Assembly: GCF_020520425.1 (NCBI RefSeq)
Contig: NC_079487.1
Location: forward strand, 80,667,141 to 80,731,140
Source of the DNA: Spinacia oleracea
Lineage: Eukaryota > Streptophyta > Magnoliopsida > Caryophyllales > Amaranthaceae
Direction: 5' to 3'
Length of the DNA: 64,000 bases
The position numbers and the translations under genes are program-made. This document shows, piece by piece, positions 35,678 through 46,316 of the stretch (its first letter is position 1; the number at the start of each line of letters is the position of its first letter). Under the pieces are notes generated by a model that saw nothing but the letters and a program-made list of their open reading frames with translations, was not told where the DNA came from and searched no databases.

Positions 35678-36430
35678 CTAGTATAGGCCCGTGCTAATGC
35701 ACGGGATTTCTATAAAATTAGAAGTAAATAAAATAGTGCATTTGATTTAGAATACTTACTCTGTAGATTATAATGGTAATAACACAAATAGGGAGTAGTT
35801 ATGAAATTAATAAATCAATGATACATCTATGTCTATATGAGAAATCTTTATTTAATGATGTTAGACAATTGAAATGTTGGTAGATGCCTAAGACAAAATG
35901 TCATATTCTAAGTTATAAATTGTATGGTTTAACTAACCATTTGACTGAAGTACCTACTCTTTTTTTTTTTAATTAAATTGATTAAATATACATCAAATGC
36001 AGAACTAAAATGACGTTTCTATACTTGTTAGAATGATTCGAACTATTTTTCAATTTATTTCATAATTTTTGAAGATTTGTTTCGAAATAATAAGTCATGA
36101 TTATTTATGTTATTCAAATTTTCATTCTAAGGATATACAACCTAATTTTCCTTATTTATTTTTGTATTTATAATACATTCATTTAATACAAAATTTGCTA
36201 TTTCCTTCTTTGTGAATGGTATTTTTCCTTTTATTGTTAGTTTGAATTCTCCTTTATTTTTTTCTTACTTAATTAGTGCTTGATTGAAGTTGTGAATTGA
36301 TTACTTGCCTTTTGAGTGAGTATAATGTGACAATTGACGTGGCGTAGGTGAGAAGGGGGTATCGGGGGTTTGCTCACCTCTCATTAATCATCATTTTGCT
36401 TTAATAATAAATAATTAATAACTCCCATGA
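35678..36430 (-). mobile_element. Helitron, 3' end mapped, 5' end uncertain
   Basis: Read on the minus strand, a perfect hairpin CCCGTGCATTAGCACGGG (35705-35688) is followed by CCTATA and the terminal CTAG (35681-35678), next to a T. This is the standard Helitron 3' terminus. The 5' start should be a TC next to an A somewhere to the right. The AT-rich sequence up to about 36430 could belong to it, but I did not find a convincing start. The right limit given is a guess. Confidence 0.6.
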
Positions 36431-36928
36431 ATATGTAGGTTGATAATAATAGGGGATGTTGTTTCTCTGTTTTTTTTAATGCATGTTTGAATCCACTGCA
36501 AAAAAGAAAAAAGAAAATATTGATTCGGGATTAATTGAATTCGAATACCAATCGAGTATACATCTGGACAATTTTGGCAGATAAAAACGAAAAAAATGAA
36601 GTTCTTTCATTAAAAAAAAAAACCAGCTAAGCTTCAAAAGTGGGGCAGTGAAATGACATGTACACTTGCTTCACTCATTAGATTACGAAAATCAGATAAG
36701 ATAAGGCCCAAAGTCCCTCACCCGTTAGATCGATATTCTACCTCCATCCAACGCCATAGAAATGCCCACATTAGATAGCCCATTACCCAAACATCTGAAA
36801 TATAACACCCCACCAAATACATTTCATAGCATTAAATCAAAGTGTTTTTGAGTCCAAAAATCTCAACACACTCCCCCCTCTTACCACTCATAACATAACC
36901 ACCACTAGTCTACTAAAAAAAACAAAAC
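36431..36928 (+). promoter_or_regulatory. Lhcb4 promoter region
   Basis: A double I-box, GATAAGATAAGG (36695-36706), overlaps a GGCCCA box (36705-36710) about 225 bp before the start codon. I-boxes (GATAAG) are typical of light-regulated photosynthesis genes, and GGCCCA is common in active plant promoters. A TATAAC at 36801-36806 is the likely TATA element, giving a short leader of about 90-100 bp. The leader near the start is A-rich (CTAAAAAAAACAAAACATGG), a good plant initiation context. Confidence 0.6.
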
Positions 36929-38155
36929 ATGGCCTCGGCTTCGGCCTCTGCCGCCGCTACCTCGTCTTTCATCGGGACCCGCCTTACAGAGGTGCCATCG
37001 AACTCAGGCAAGGTCACATGCCGGTTTGGGTTCGGAGCCAAGAAGGTGGCCAAGAAAGCCCAACCTAAATCAGGCTTTAGCACAGACCGGCCATTATGGT
37101 ACCCTGGTGCCAAGGCCCCAGAATATTTAGATGGGAGTTTAGTTGGTGATTATGGGTTTGACCCATTTGGTCTTGGAAAGCCTGCAGAGTATTTGCAATA
37201 TGACTATGATGGTTTGGACCAAAACTTGGCCAAGAACTTAGCTGGTGATATTATTGGAACACGAACAGAATCAGCGGATGTAAAGTCCACATCCCTGCAG
37301 CCATACAGTGAAGTTTTCGGACTTCAGAGGTTCAGGGAGTGTGAGCTGATCCATGGAAGATGGGCTATGTTGGCTACTCTTGGTGCTCTCACTGTTGAGG
37401 GGCTCACTGGTATCACTTGGCAAGATGCTGGCAAGGTCAGTATAATATTATCTCTTTATTGTTAACAATATTTTATGCTCTCAAGTCTCAACCTTTTATT
37501 TATATGCAAGGATATGACGATAATATCATACAACTTCTATTTCTTTTCCCATTCACTTAACTTCATTGCTTATCACTTGCTCAATAAAACAAATACTTAT
37601 AATAAAAACGGTGTTCTGACGAGTTATAAAATACTACTTAAACCGTCTGATATAAAACCTACTCACTAACTCAGTTGGTGTAATGTAACAGTTTACATGA
37701 TTACATTTGAATTAATTTGATAACCATGTAGAATTGGTGGAGGAATACTATAGCAGTTGAAGTTCCTTTATAACACTTTGTTCTTTGATTATATTTTGAA
37801 GGTGGAACTAATTGAAGGATCATCTTACCTTGGCCAACCACTTCCCTTTTCAATGACCACATTGATATGGATCGAGGTGTTGGTCATCGGATACATCGAG
37901 TTCCAGAGGAATGCAGAGCTTGACACAGAAAAGAGGCTTTACCCAGGTGGAACCTTCGACCCATTGGGCTTAGCATCTGACCCGGAAAAGAAGCCAATCC
38001 TTCAATTGGCAGAGATCAAGCATGCCAGGCTAGCTATGGTTGGTTTCCTTGGGTTTGCTGTACAAGCTGCTGTTACCGGTAAAGGTCCGCTAAACAACTG
38101 GGTGACCCATTTGAGCGACCCACTCCACACTACTATCTTGGACAGGTTCCTGTAG
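36929..38155 (+). CDS. LHCB4: Chlorophyll a/b-binding protein CP29 (Lhcb4), intact, 2 exons
   Basis: CP29 is a minor antenna protein of photosystem II in the thylakoid. It binds chlorophyll a, chlorophyll b and xanthophylls and links the trimeric LHCII to the core. Exons 36929-37435 and 37802-38155 join in phase 0 across a GT...AG intron to 286 residues. The first 30 or so residues (Ala/Ser-rich, then CRFGFGAKK) fit a chloroplast transit peptide and the mature start. The conserved CP29 segment [20 protein letters not shown] follows. Helix 1 ([20 protein letters not shown]) and helix 3 ([20 protein letters not shown]) carry the Glu-Arg pairs and chlorophyll ligands of LHC proteins. Helix 2 includes [15 protein letters not shown]. 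The full C-terminus ([14 protein letters not shown]) separates it from the short Lhcb4.3 form. No break seen. Confidence 0.97.
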
Positions 38156-38987
38156 AGTGACTATTTGGATGGGATCCTATAGATTAAGCATCCTAAAGTG
38201 CCCATAATATAGGGTTCAATGTGTAGTTCAGGATTGCCTACGCTGTTATCTTGTACCAGTACTGTAAAGAGTGGATTATTGGCACTTGAAGTAGAATGGA
38301 GAACGCATTCTATAGACAGTTTATATGATAATTATTGGTAAATTAAATCTGTAGAATCGACCGAATAATATCATCAAAACTGGTTAGTTGTCACAAATCT
38401 ATCATCTTAGGGATATCACCCAAATGAAAGGGAAGAAAAGTCACTAAAACTTAATTTCAAAAGAAATACGAAACAAAGGAATCACTCCAAATGCTTCCTC
38501 CAATACTATTAAAACACTCATCGATCATACTCAAACTAATAAACCACAATCTATATTAGCTCATCCTAAACCGGAGGATTGCAGTTTCCCCAATATTGGC
38601 GGTTTGGTCTCAAAAAGAGGTGATCCCGAATAAATGGGGGCATAGGGCACTTCCTATATTTAGTGAGTTAAACTTAACTCTCATTACATTCCTTAAGTCC
38701 TTGATGATACTCTTGATAAGTTGTCAAAGATCAGCTACATTGCTACAATGGGATATAAAGGTTATTTTTATTTTTACAAATGGTGTAACTTGTATCCGAC
38801 ACTACTGTTAGTTGTTTGTTTGACATTCTAAATCATGGGAAATAAAGAGGTTGTTAGGTAGACATGAGGCTAGAAAATGAAACTACGCATAAATACCTAG
38901 TCGCCCAGTAAGTAGAACTTCACCTGATCAGCCAAACAAGAAGTTTAAAAAATACTTCGTATAAGGGAAATCGCAAATACAAGGAAA
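38156..38987 (+). other. Lhcb4 3' untranslated region and spacer
   Basis: The first 200-250 bp past the stop should be the 3' UTR. The remainder is AT-rich spacer up to the Helitron start at 38988. I see no other gene or repeat. Confidence 0.5.
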
Positions 38988-40646
38988 TCTATACCTAGTA
39001 TTTAAAAAGGGAGACCACATTTGATTAGATGACATGTGTCAACATATTTGATTAGATGACACGTGTCATCCATTCTTTCCTCCATCAATTTGGTTTTTAT
39101 TTTATTTTCTTTGTTGTTTGATATGTTATACAACTTCAATCGCTTCTTTCACTCCATATTCCTAATATGACATCAATTCACCAATTTATCCATTCAACTT
39201 TTCCCACTCTATCTTCCCGATTAACACTCAATATTAACACTATTTAATTTACGGATTTTTCATGAAATGACCCCGAGGTTTGCGTTAATGCACCAAATAC
39301 CCCTAATGTTTCCAGAATGCACCAAATACCCCCGAGGTTTAAAACAATAACACCAAATGCCCTTAATGAGCATTTTCTGTCTATTCCGTTAACTTTCCGT
39401 TAAAATTAAGTTAATTTTTTTTCTTTTTTTTCCCTTTATCTTTCTGTATCTTTCTCTTTCCCTTTTCAATCTCCATTGTTAACCCATTATTTCACCTTCA
39501 CATTCCTTGGGCTTTTTGAAAATCCCCAACCCCATTGCTTCCCCTTTCAAAGATTCAGATCAACTCAACCTAAATCAATCACATTTGATTTTCGCACCTC
39601 CTCAAAATTCACAAACCTTAACAAAAATATTATCCCCAAATCAACAATATTGGGGGATTCCAATCTATATTCCCCAGACCTACAACCACCCTCTTCTTCT
39701 TCTTTTCTTTCTTTAACCCAAAAAATTCATTGAATAAATCAGATATGGTGGGTCTTCTCAATCGAAGATTGAGGGTGAAGAAGCTCCACCACCGCAATTG
39801 AGGCAATTACATCGCAGGGTCCACCACCACCGTCGCAGCCTCCTCTACCACCACCGTCGCAAGCTTCTGTATGCGTTTGTCTTAGCCTGCGTTTTTCGCA
39901 TCTCCTCAAAATTCAGATCTATGAAAGAAATCCCAAACAAAACTTTTGGGGTTTTTTTTAAATTGAGGCAATTAATTTTTTGGGTTTAACTAATATAATT
40001 AAGTATACACTGGATTAAATTAATATGATGGTGAGGAAGATGAGAGATGCGTTTTAATGGTGAAGAAGAAGAAGAAGAGAAGAAGAAACGCAATAGAAGG
40101 AAGAAGAAGAAATGCAATAGAAGGAAGTTCAAGAATGTTTATTTTTTTTTATTTTTTTTGTAAAATTTGGGTTTAATTAGAGAAGATCCCAAAAAAGAGT
40201 TTTGGGTTTCTTTTTTGGGTTTGTTTTAAAAATAATAGTAGTTAATTATTTTTTTGGGGGTTTAATTAATATAATTAAGTTTTAATATTAGGATTAGGAG
40301 AGAAAATGGTTGAGTAAGGGCAAAAAAGTAAATTCACGCTAACAGAGAGTTAACGGAATGGACGGAAAATGCTCATTAAGGGCATTTGGTGTTATTGTTT
40401 TAAACCTCGGGGGTATTTGGTGCATTCTAGAAACATTAGGGGTATTTGGTGCATTAACGCAAACCTCGGGGTCATTTCATGAAAAATCCGTTTAATTTAT
40501 GTATTCAAATTTCAAAAGTTTCCTCTATTTAAATCATATATATTCTCTCTAAAATCACAAGCTCAATAATATTAGAACCTAAAAAGATAGACTAATTAAA
40601 TAACTAATATATAACCGCTCGTTCTTTGAACGGGCTCAAAAACTAG
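38988..40646 (+). mobile_element. Helitron with a nested Mutator-like element
   Basis: The start TCTATACCTAGTATTTAAAA follows an A (38987), and the end ACTAG at 40642-40646 precedes a T. That is the Helitron A/T target. Ten bases inside the end lies a near-perfect hairpin (GCTCGTTC / GAACGGGC, 40617-40635). A 1.2-kb Mutator-like element (39252-40490) takes up most of the interior; without it the Helitron is only about 410 bp, a non-autonomous size. Confidence 0.75.
39252..40490. mobile_element. Mutator-like element with long inverted ends (1239 bp)
   Basis: Ends CGGATTTTTCATGAAATGAC and its reverse complement, with near-perfect inverted repeats running about 150 bp. Both sides carry the exact 9-bp duplication TTTAATTTA (39243-39251 and 40491-40499), the Mutator target size. 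The interior has no transposase. It holds a short open stretch (39476-39733) and GAAGAAG-rich sequence that I do not recognise; they might be captured host DNA. Confidence 0.93.
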
Positions 40647-41179
40647 TTATAGTTTCCAAAGTGCATCCAAACAGCATCTACTAAATGACCCCCAAGTAAG
40701 TACTTCGTATTATTTAAGGGTGAATGTTTCCTTCGTCACTCGTAACTTAAAGTTACTCTCACACTAAGAAATTATCAATAACACAATTTCGTAGGTATTG
40801 GGACTTTATCTTATATCCCATTGCAACGAGCTCTTATACCTCATACGTAGTATTAAAACAATTACAAGGAATAATTTCATCGCCTCCATCCAAAAAAAGT
40901 GGGAGACTTCATCAGATGCCAAAAAATAAACAAAAATGTACAAACTTTATAATGTATCAGCTGAAAAAAAAACCGATTCTCTATTTTATAAAATATTGAA
41001 TAAATCAGCTTTCCCTTCAATCCCATCATCACTTTAGGATGCGAAACGGGCGCAAGAGGATATCCTCGCATCCAAAACATGTCACAGGTTGAGTATAATT
41101 GGGTTTCAAACTCCTCACTAGGGGTAACAACTTACTGGAAGTACCCCAGATGTCAGCTACTCAGCCTCAACATTATCAA
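40647..41179 (-). other. Spacer and 3' untranslated region of the CCR4-like gene
   Basis: AT-rich sequence between the Helitron end and the stop codon at 41180. The part next to the stop should be the 3' UTR of the minus-strand gene. No gene or repeat recognised. Confidence 0.45.
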
Positions 41180-44100
41180 TCATTTCGTTTTTCTAGTGAA
41201 TGCCAATTCTGAAGCCAAAGCAATATGATCACTTCCCCATTTCTGATTAAAATTCACAAAAAAAACTATAAATATCAAGCATCTGCAAATATTTATGACT
41301 AAAAAACAACTTCAGAAAAGAAAACAAGGCAAACACTCGTTAAAAAGATAAATACAGATTTGTTAAGTCTGGTTTACGTAAACAAGAGCGGGCATACCCT
41401 AAAAAGCTAAAAACCTCCAACAAATTCCGGTGGTTGTCCAATTTTCTTTGAGAGGTTGGAGGGAGTGGGTGTGGTGAAACAGGAGATTATCAAACACCAC
41501 AACTGTTCAGAAGAATTATGTACGAACAAGTGAAGGTAAAAGAACTTCTTTGCAATGATACAAGGCAGTACATCGACAATCCTTCCCCCCACCCCCCACC
41601 CCCCCCCCCCCCCCCCCCCCGGGCGATCTATGAACAATGAAACGTGGAAAAAGATTCTCTTGGAGAGTCATTTGTTCAATTGTATTGGGCTCTTATTTTT
41701 TGGATGTTTCAGTTTAAAGATGGAAAACTGAGGAAAAGAAATGAAAAAGATCCTAGTTAATGAAAAGTGTTTCAAGAGCATGAGGAGATATTAAGAACTG
41801 TACCTACAGATTGCAGAAGCATGAAAACCCCCATATTCATAATGTTTACAAGTGGTGGTACATACACTGTGGTTGCTTCTCAAATATATCTCCAATATTG
41901 GTTCAGACTTGAAACTAACCTAGCATATCAGTCTTTTTAGAGACTAAATATCAACTATCGAGATCACTACAGAAAATATTTGAAAGTAAATCGATTATAT
42001 CCATCAATTTGGGTGTATCTTTTCAACCAAAATAAACCATTCTGAACTTGTTGGTACTAACCGGCACCTATTGTTGTTATGAATTGAGCTTGGGTCACCC
42101 TTATTGGAAGTTCCACAAACTTATTTGAACGCTCTGGCTCTTATCTAGTTATCTGAATTTATTTCTCCAGAAAAATGTTTTAACAAGGCGATGAGAACAG
42201 AGTGTAACATGCATATTACCAGGAAACATACCTTTGTTGGATATCCTCCACTACGTTGCATTGCATCTTTTGGAATTGGAGCAAGAACTTTAGTAGTGCA
42301 GAGACCTTCAGATCGCCTGTATGCCACAGAAGCAAAATCACTCGAACAGCTTAAACTATGGGAGCAGGAAATTATGTTTTGAACAAGAAGCCCAAAAGGT
42401 GAACAAATTATGGTGTTGCAACTTGCAAGTCATGCATCAAACAAAAGGACAAACAAACAAGACAGTACAAAAGTTATGCTTACCATATGTAATCAACAGT
42501 TCCCATAAAACAGGTGTTATAACTAGTCACCAGTGGCTCCCCATTTGAGTCTCTTGTCCCAGAAGAATCCTAGAAAACCCAAACAGAAATCATTTGACGC
42601 CCAACTCAAACGATATGCCGTATAAGGGACCACAACAAGAACATCAATTTCAGCAACAGCAAGTATGAATCCTACCCTCCTCAGGGACCGGAGAGGTGAA
42701 GACATTTTGAGCTAACACACTTAATCAATCAGCCAACTAACAAGTTCAAGTTTACAAGCATGATGAGACCACACGAACTTCTCAAGATTGATGAGGTGCA
42801 ATAAAACATTACACAGAAAACCCAACCACCCACGGAACTAATAAGAAGATTCTTGCATTAGTAAACATTGAAATGCATACAAAGAACTTTCAAAACAAGG
42901 TTTCTTTTCGACCAGGAAAACAAGAGAATGAAGTGTTTAATCAGCAACATGACACGAAAAATTCCCTTCATCCAGTGGATACAAGCCACTATTTGTGAAA
43001 CAGAGTCTCACAAAATATTAGGTAGAATGGCTTGATAAAAAATTAAAAACTATTTCAATATGTTCATGTAACCAACATTTAAGTTAAGTAAGCCCAAGCA
43101 AGTGAGCATAATTTAATTTCCTGAAAGAAAAACATGAAAGCGATCACAAGCATTGTTGTTAGAATCGCGATCCGGATCGTAGGATCGTACGATCCTACGA
43201 TCCATTTTTTGCAAAACGATCCAGATCGCAAGCAGAATCGCAGGGATGGTGTGATCGTAGCAGGATCGGTCAGGATCGTAGCAGGATCGGTGGGATCGTA
43301 TAGGATCGTAGCAGGATCGGTGGGATCGTATAGGATCGGTGGGATCGTAATAGGATCGTAAGATCCTACTTTTCACTATAGGTGCAGGATCGGAGCAGGA
43401 TCGTACAGGATCGTGCAGGATCGGTCGATCCTACTTTTTACTTGTTAAAATGATCCCTAAAGCAACTAACTTTCTCTTTAAGCCTAAAAATTGATAAGCC
43501 AACTTCATAAACGAAGAAAAATCTCTTTTCTAATCTGTATAACTATTAAAAAGCCATATTGGCTTTAAAACATCAGTATTATGTGAGAAAAAATATGTAT
43601 TTAGCATCCATGTTGTTTGAAAGATATGTATTTATTCATTTAGCAGCTTTTTTCGTACTCCTTTTTACAATTTTGTAGGATCTTACGATCCTACGATCCG
43701 ATTCTACCGATTCGATCCTACCCCTCCTCACCGATCCAAGGTGGGATCCCGATCCTAACAACGATCAAGTACCACTAGCCATTTCCAGACCCACTTGTCC
43801 ATTTGTTAGAAATAAAGATAAAACCAGAAGCCTAAAGCCAAACCTACCACCACTTCTGTGTATGCGCTCCTGAGCTTTAAAGGGTGTTCAAGAATTGGAC
43901 TATTGGCATTTCCAGCGGCAGCAGCTATCTCCATTGGTGTCCATAAAGATGGATCATAAGTTGGTGTGTCCACATCAACTGTCTCAACTTCACGAACCAA
44001 ATCAAATGTAATTGTAAAAACATGCTGTGAGGAAGTTAAAATCTTTAATTAAAGAAGTCTTCCAGAGGGAATTACAATCTTACCAACATTGGGAGGAGAC

Positions 44101-46281
44101 TCATCACCACCATTGCTTAAATCAGAGAATGATTCATCAACATCTTCACCAAAGTCTTCACCTTCTAAATTTTCATCAATTTCACTGAGTGATGGCTCAA
44201 TAACCTTTACATCTATACCATGGGTTGAAGCTGAAGATGTGTTTAGATCACTGACTTCAAATGTACTTGCTGGACTAGGCTCACTGATAGCACCTAGCTC
44301 GCTTACTTCAACTACATTCGGGGAAGACAGAACGGAGTTGTCTGGCTGAAACATCTCTTTTTCCACGACGTTCTTTTCAGAATTATCAGAAACAGAGGAC
44401 AATATATCACTATTGTCCATATAGCTACTATCTCCAGTGTTGTCCCTAAACTCTATTGGAACTTCTTTTACTTCCTGACCATTAAGCGGCAAACCAGAGA
44501 AAATAATATTTTCAGTCGAAGGCACTGAAGCAGATTGAGGACCTATCAGTGTCTCGTTGAACAACTGATCAGAAAATTTAGCTGACGTAATCTCATCTGT
44601 AATCATATCAGTGTTATTCCCAAATGAGTTTACCGGTACATCCTGCAAAGAATCAACAAGAGGAGGTTTCTGCGGGCTAACAGCTGTTTGAAATTTCTCA
44701 GAAATGTTTTCCAAGTCATTCTTATTTTCAAGGGAATCCTTCTGCTTACTGTCAATACTAGTGTTCTGGACAGTTGCTGGACTAGCGATATCACCAGCTG
44801 GCTGTACCCTAAGAAAATGGACAAGCATTGTAGATCCATACCTAAAGAATAGAGAGAAGACTTAATTCAGAAGATATGAAGGGGAAAATACCAGGGTTGA
44901 GGGCTATATTGTCTGAGAGGGGGGTAAATTACAGCCGAGTCTTGTCCTGAAACCTTGTCTCTATCTACTTCTGATATGTCTAGCTGCCAAGTCATATATT
45001 TGATCACTTAACAGCCACTGGAAGAGTGAAACTAGTCATTCCAGAGAATAAGAAGGCCCTAGCCTTACCTTCTGCTCAGATATGAAGTTGTATAATGGAC
45101 TCTGCCAAAAAGAAGAGACTTAGTTGTTAAAACAACAGCAAAAAAGTTTCTTAAGAATGGAAAATGATAATCTATATACCATTGGGGTGCAATTAAAATC
45201 ACCACATAGGACTACTGGAGCATCATCCCACGTCCTTGATACTGCTTGAGCCCTTTCAAGAAGTATCCTGACCTACAACAGAAATCAAAAGATTTTTTAG
45301 CCAAACAAGTATTAAAAGCCAAGATCATCATCTTTTTCATACATCAACAGATAGAACATTCCAGTTAGCAAGGTCTTTTCCATTTACATACACAATGGAA
45401 CAAGCAAAATTTAGTCCTTCGGTAGTAGCAATTAAATGCAAATTTTAAATCTGGTCAACATGTAACACAAAGGCATGGACAGAAGAGTTAGGCATCCCAG
45501 AATAGCAGCACTGTGCTACCAGCAATTTGGTTGCTAAGCATGACAAGACAAAAGATAATTGCAGAGTGCAAACACCAGATTTTGACATAGTTGTGCAATT
45601 AATTTTTATAAAACAATGCAATTCAAAAGCCAAGGTTGATTTAATTCCTTGATAAAAGTTGTGCTTGCCATGCCATAACCATGTAAATTTTAACAGCCAT
45701 CAAGTACATACAGCCCATAAAAGCTGAATATATCTGACATATTACCAGTCAAAAAAATAGAGCGACGCCTAATGAGATTACCCTGACAAGCACTAGAAAC
45801 TAATATAAAGCATGTCAACAGCATGATAAGAATATAAATTATTGTCATGATTTAGGAAATCATAACTCAGAGCCCAAATTAAGTCGTATGATAAACGCAT
45901 TTTCAAAAGCCAATCCATTCTATTCCTTTCCCTTGCAAAATAGTCGGCATTTTATCATTTATTATTGTAGCAAGAAGGTGAAAAAAATCAGATTCAAATA
46001 CATCTTTTACACAAGTAAAACATACGCCATAATACAGATGTGTTGCTCTTACTCAAACTGTTCAACCATAATAATTTGATAAACAAATGACCTCTGTGGA
46101 CAAACTAGGTCCTGATACCTGTCCAAGCTTCATTTCTCCTCTTCTTGGATTATAAAGCACATGAATGTTACATATGACGACTCTATTAGGAGCGTTTTGG
46201 CTGCATTGATAGAATGAGATTTAAGTTGTTAGAACAACCATGTAGTAATAAAGGAATCCATAATTTCACAGTTTAGGGGGG

Positions 46282-46316
<35 letters not shown>

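Noticed and set aside
39476-39733. Open frame inside the Mutator-like element as a gene
   Set aside because: Pro/Ser/Phe-rich, overlaps another frame equally open, and shows no recognisable domain.
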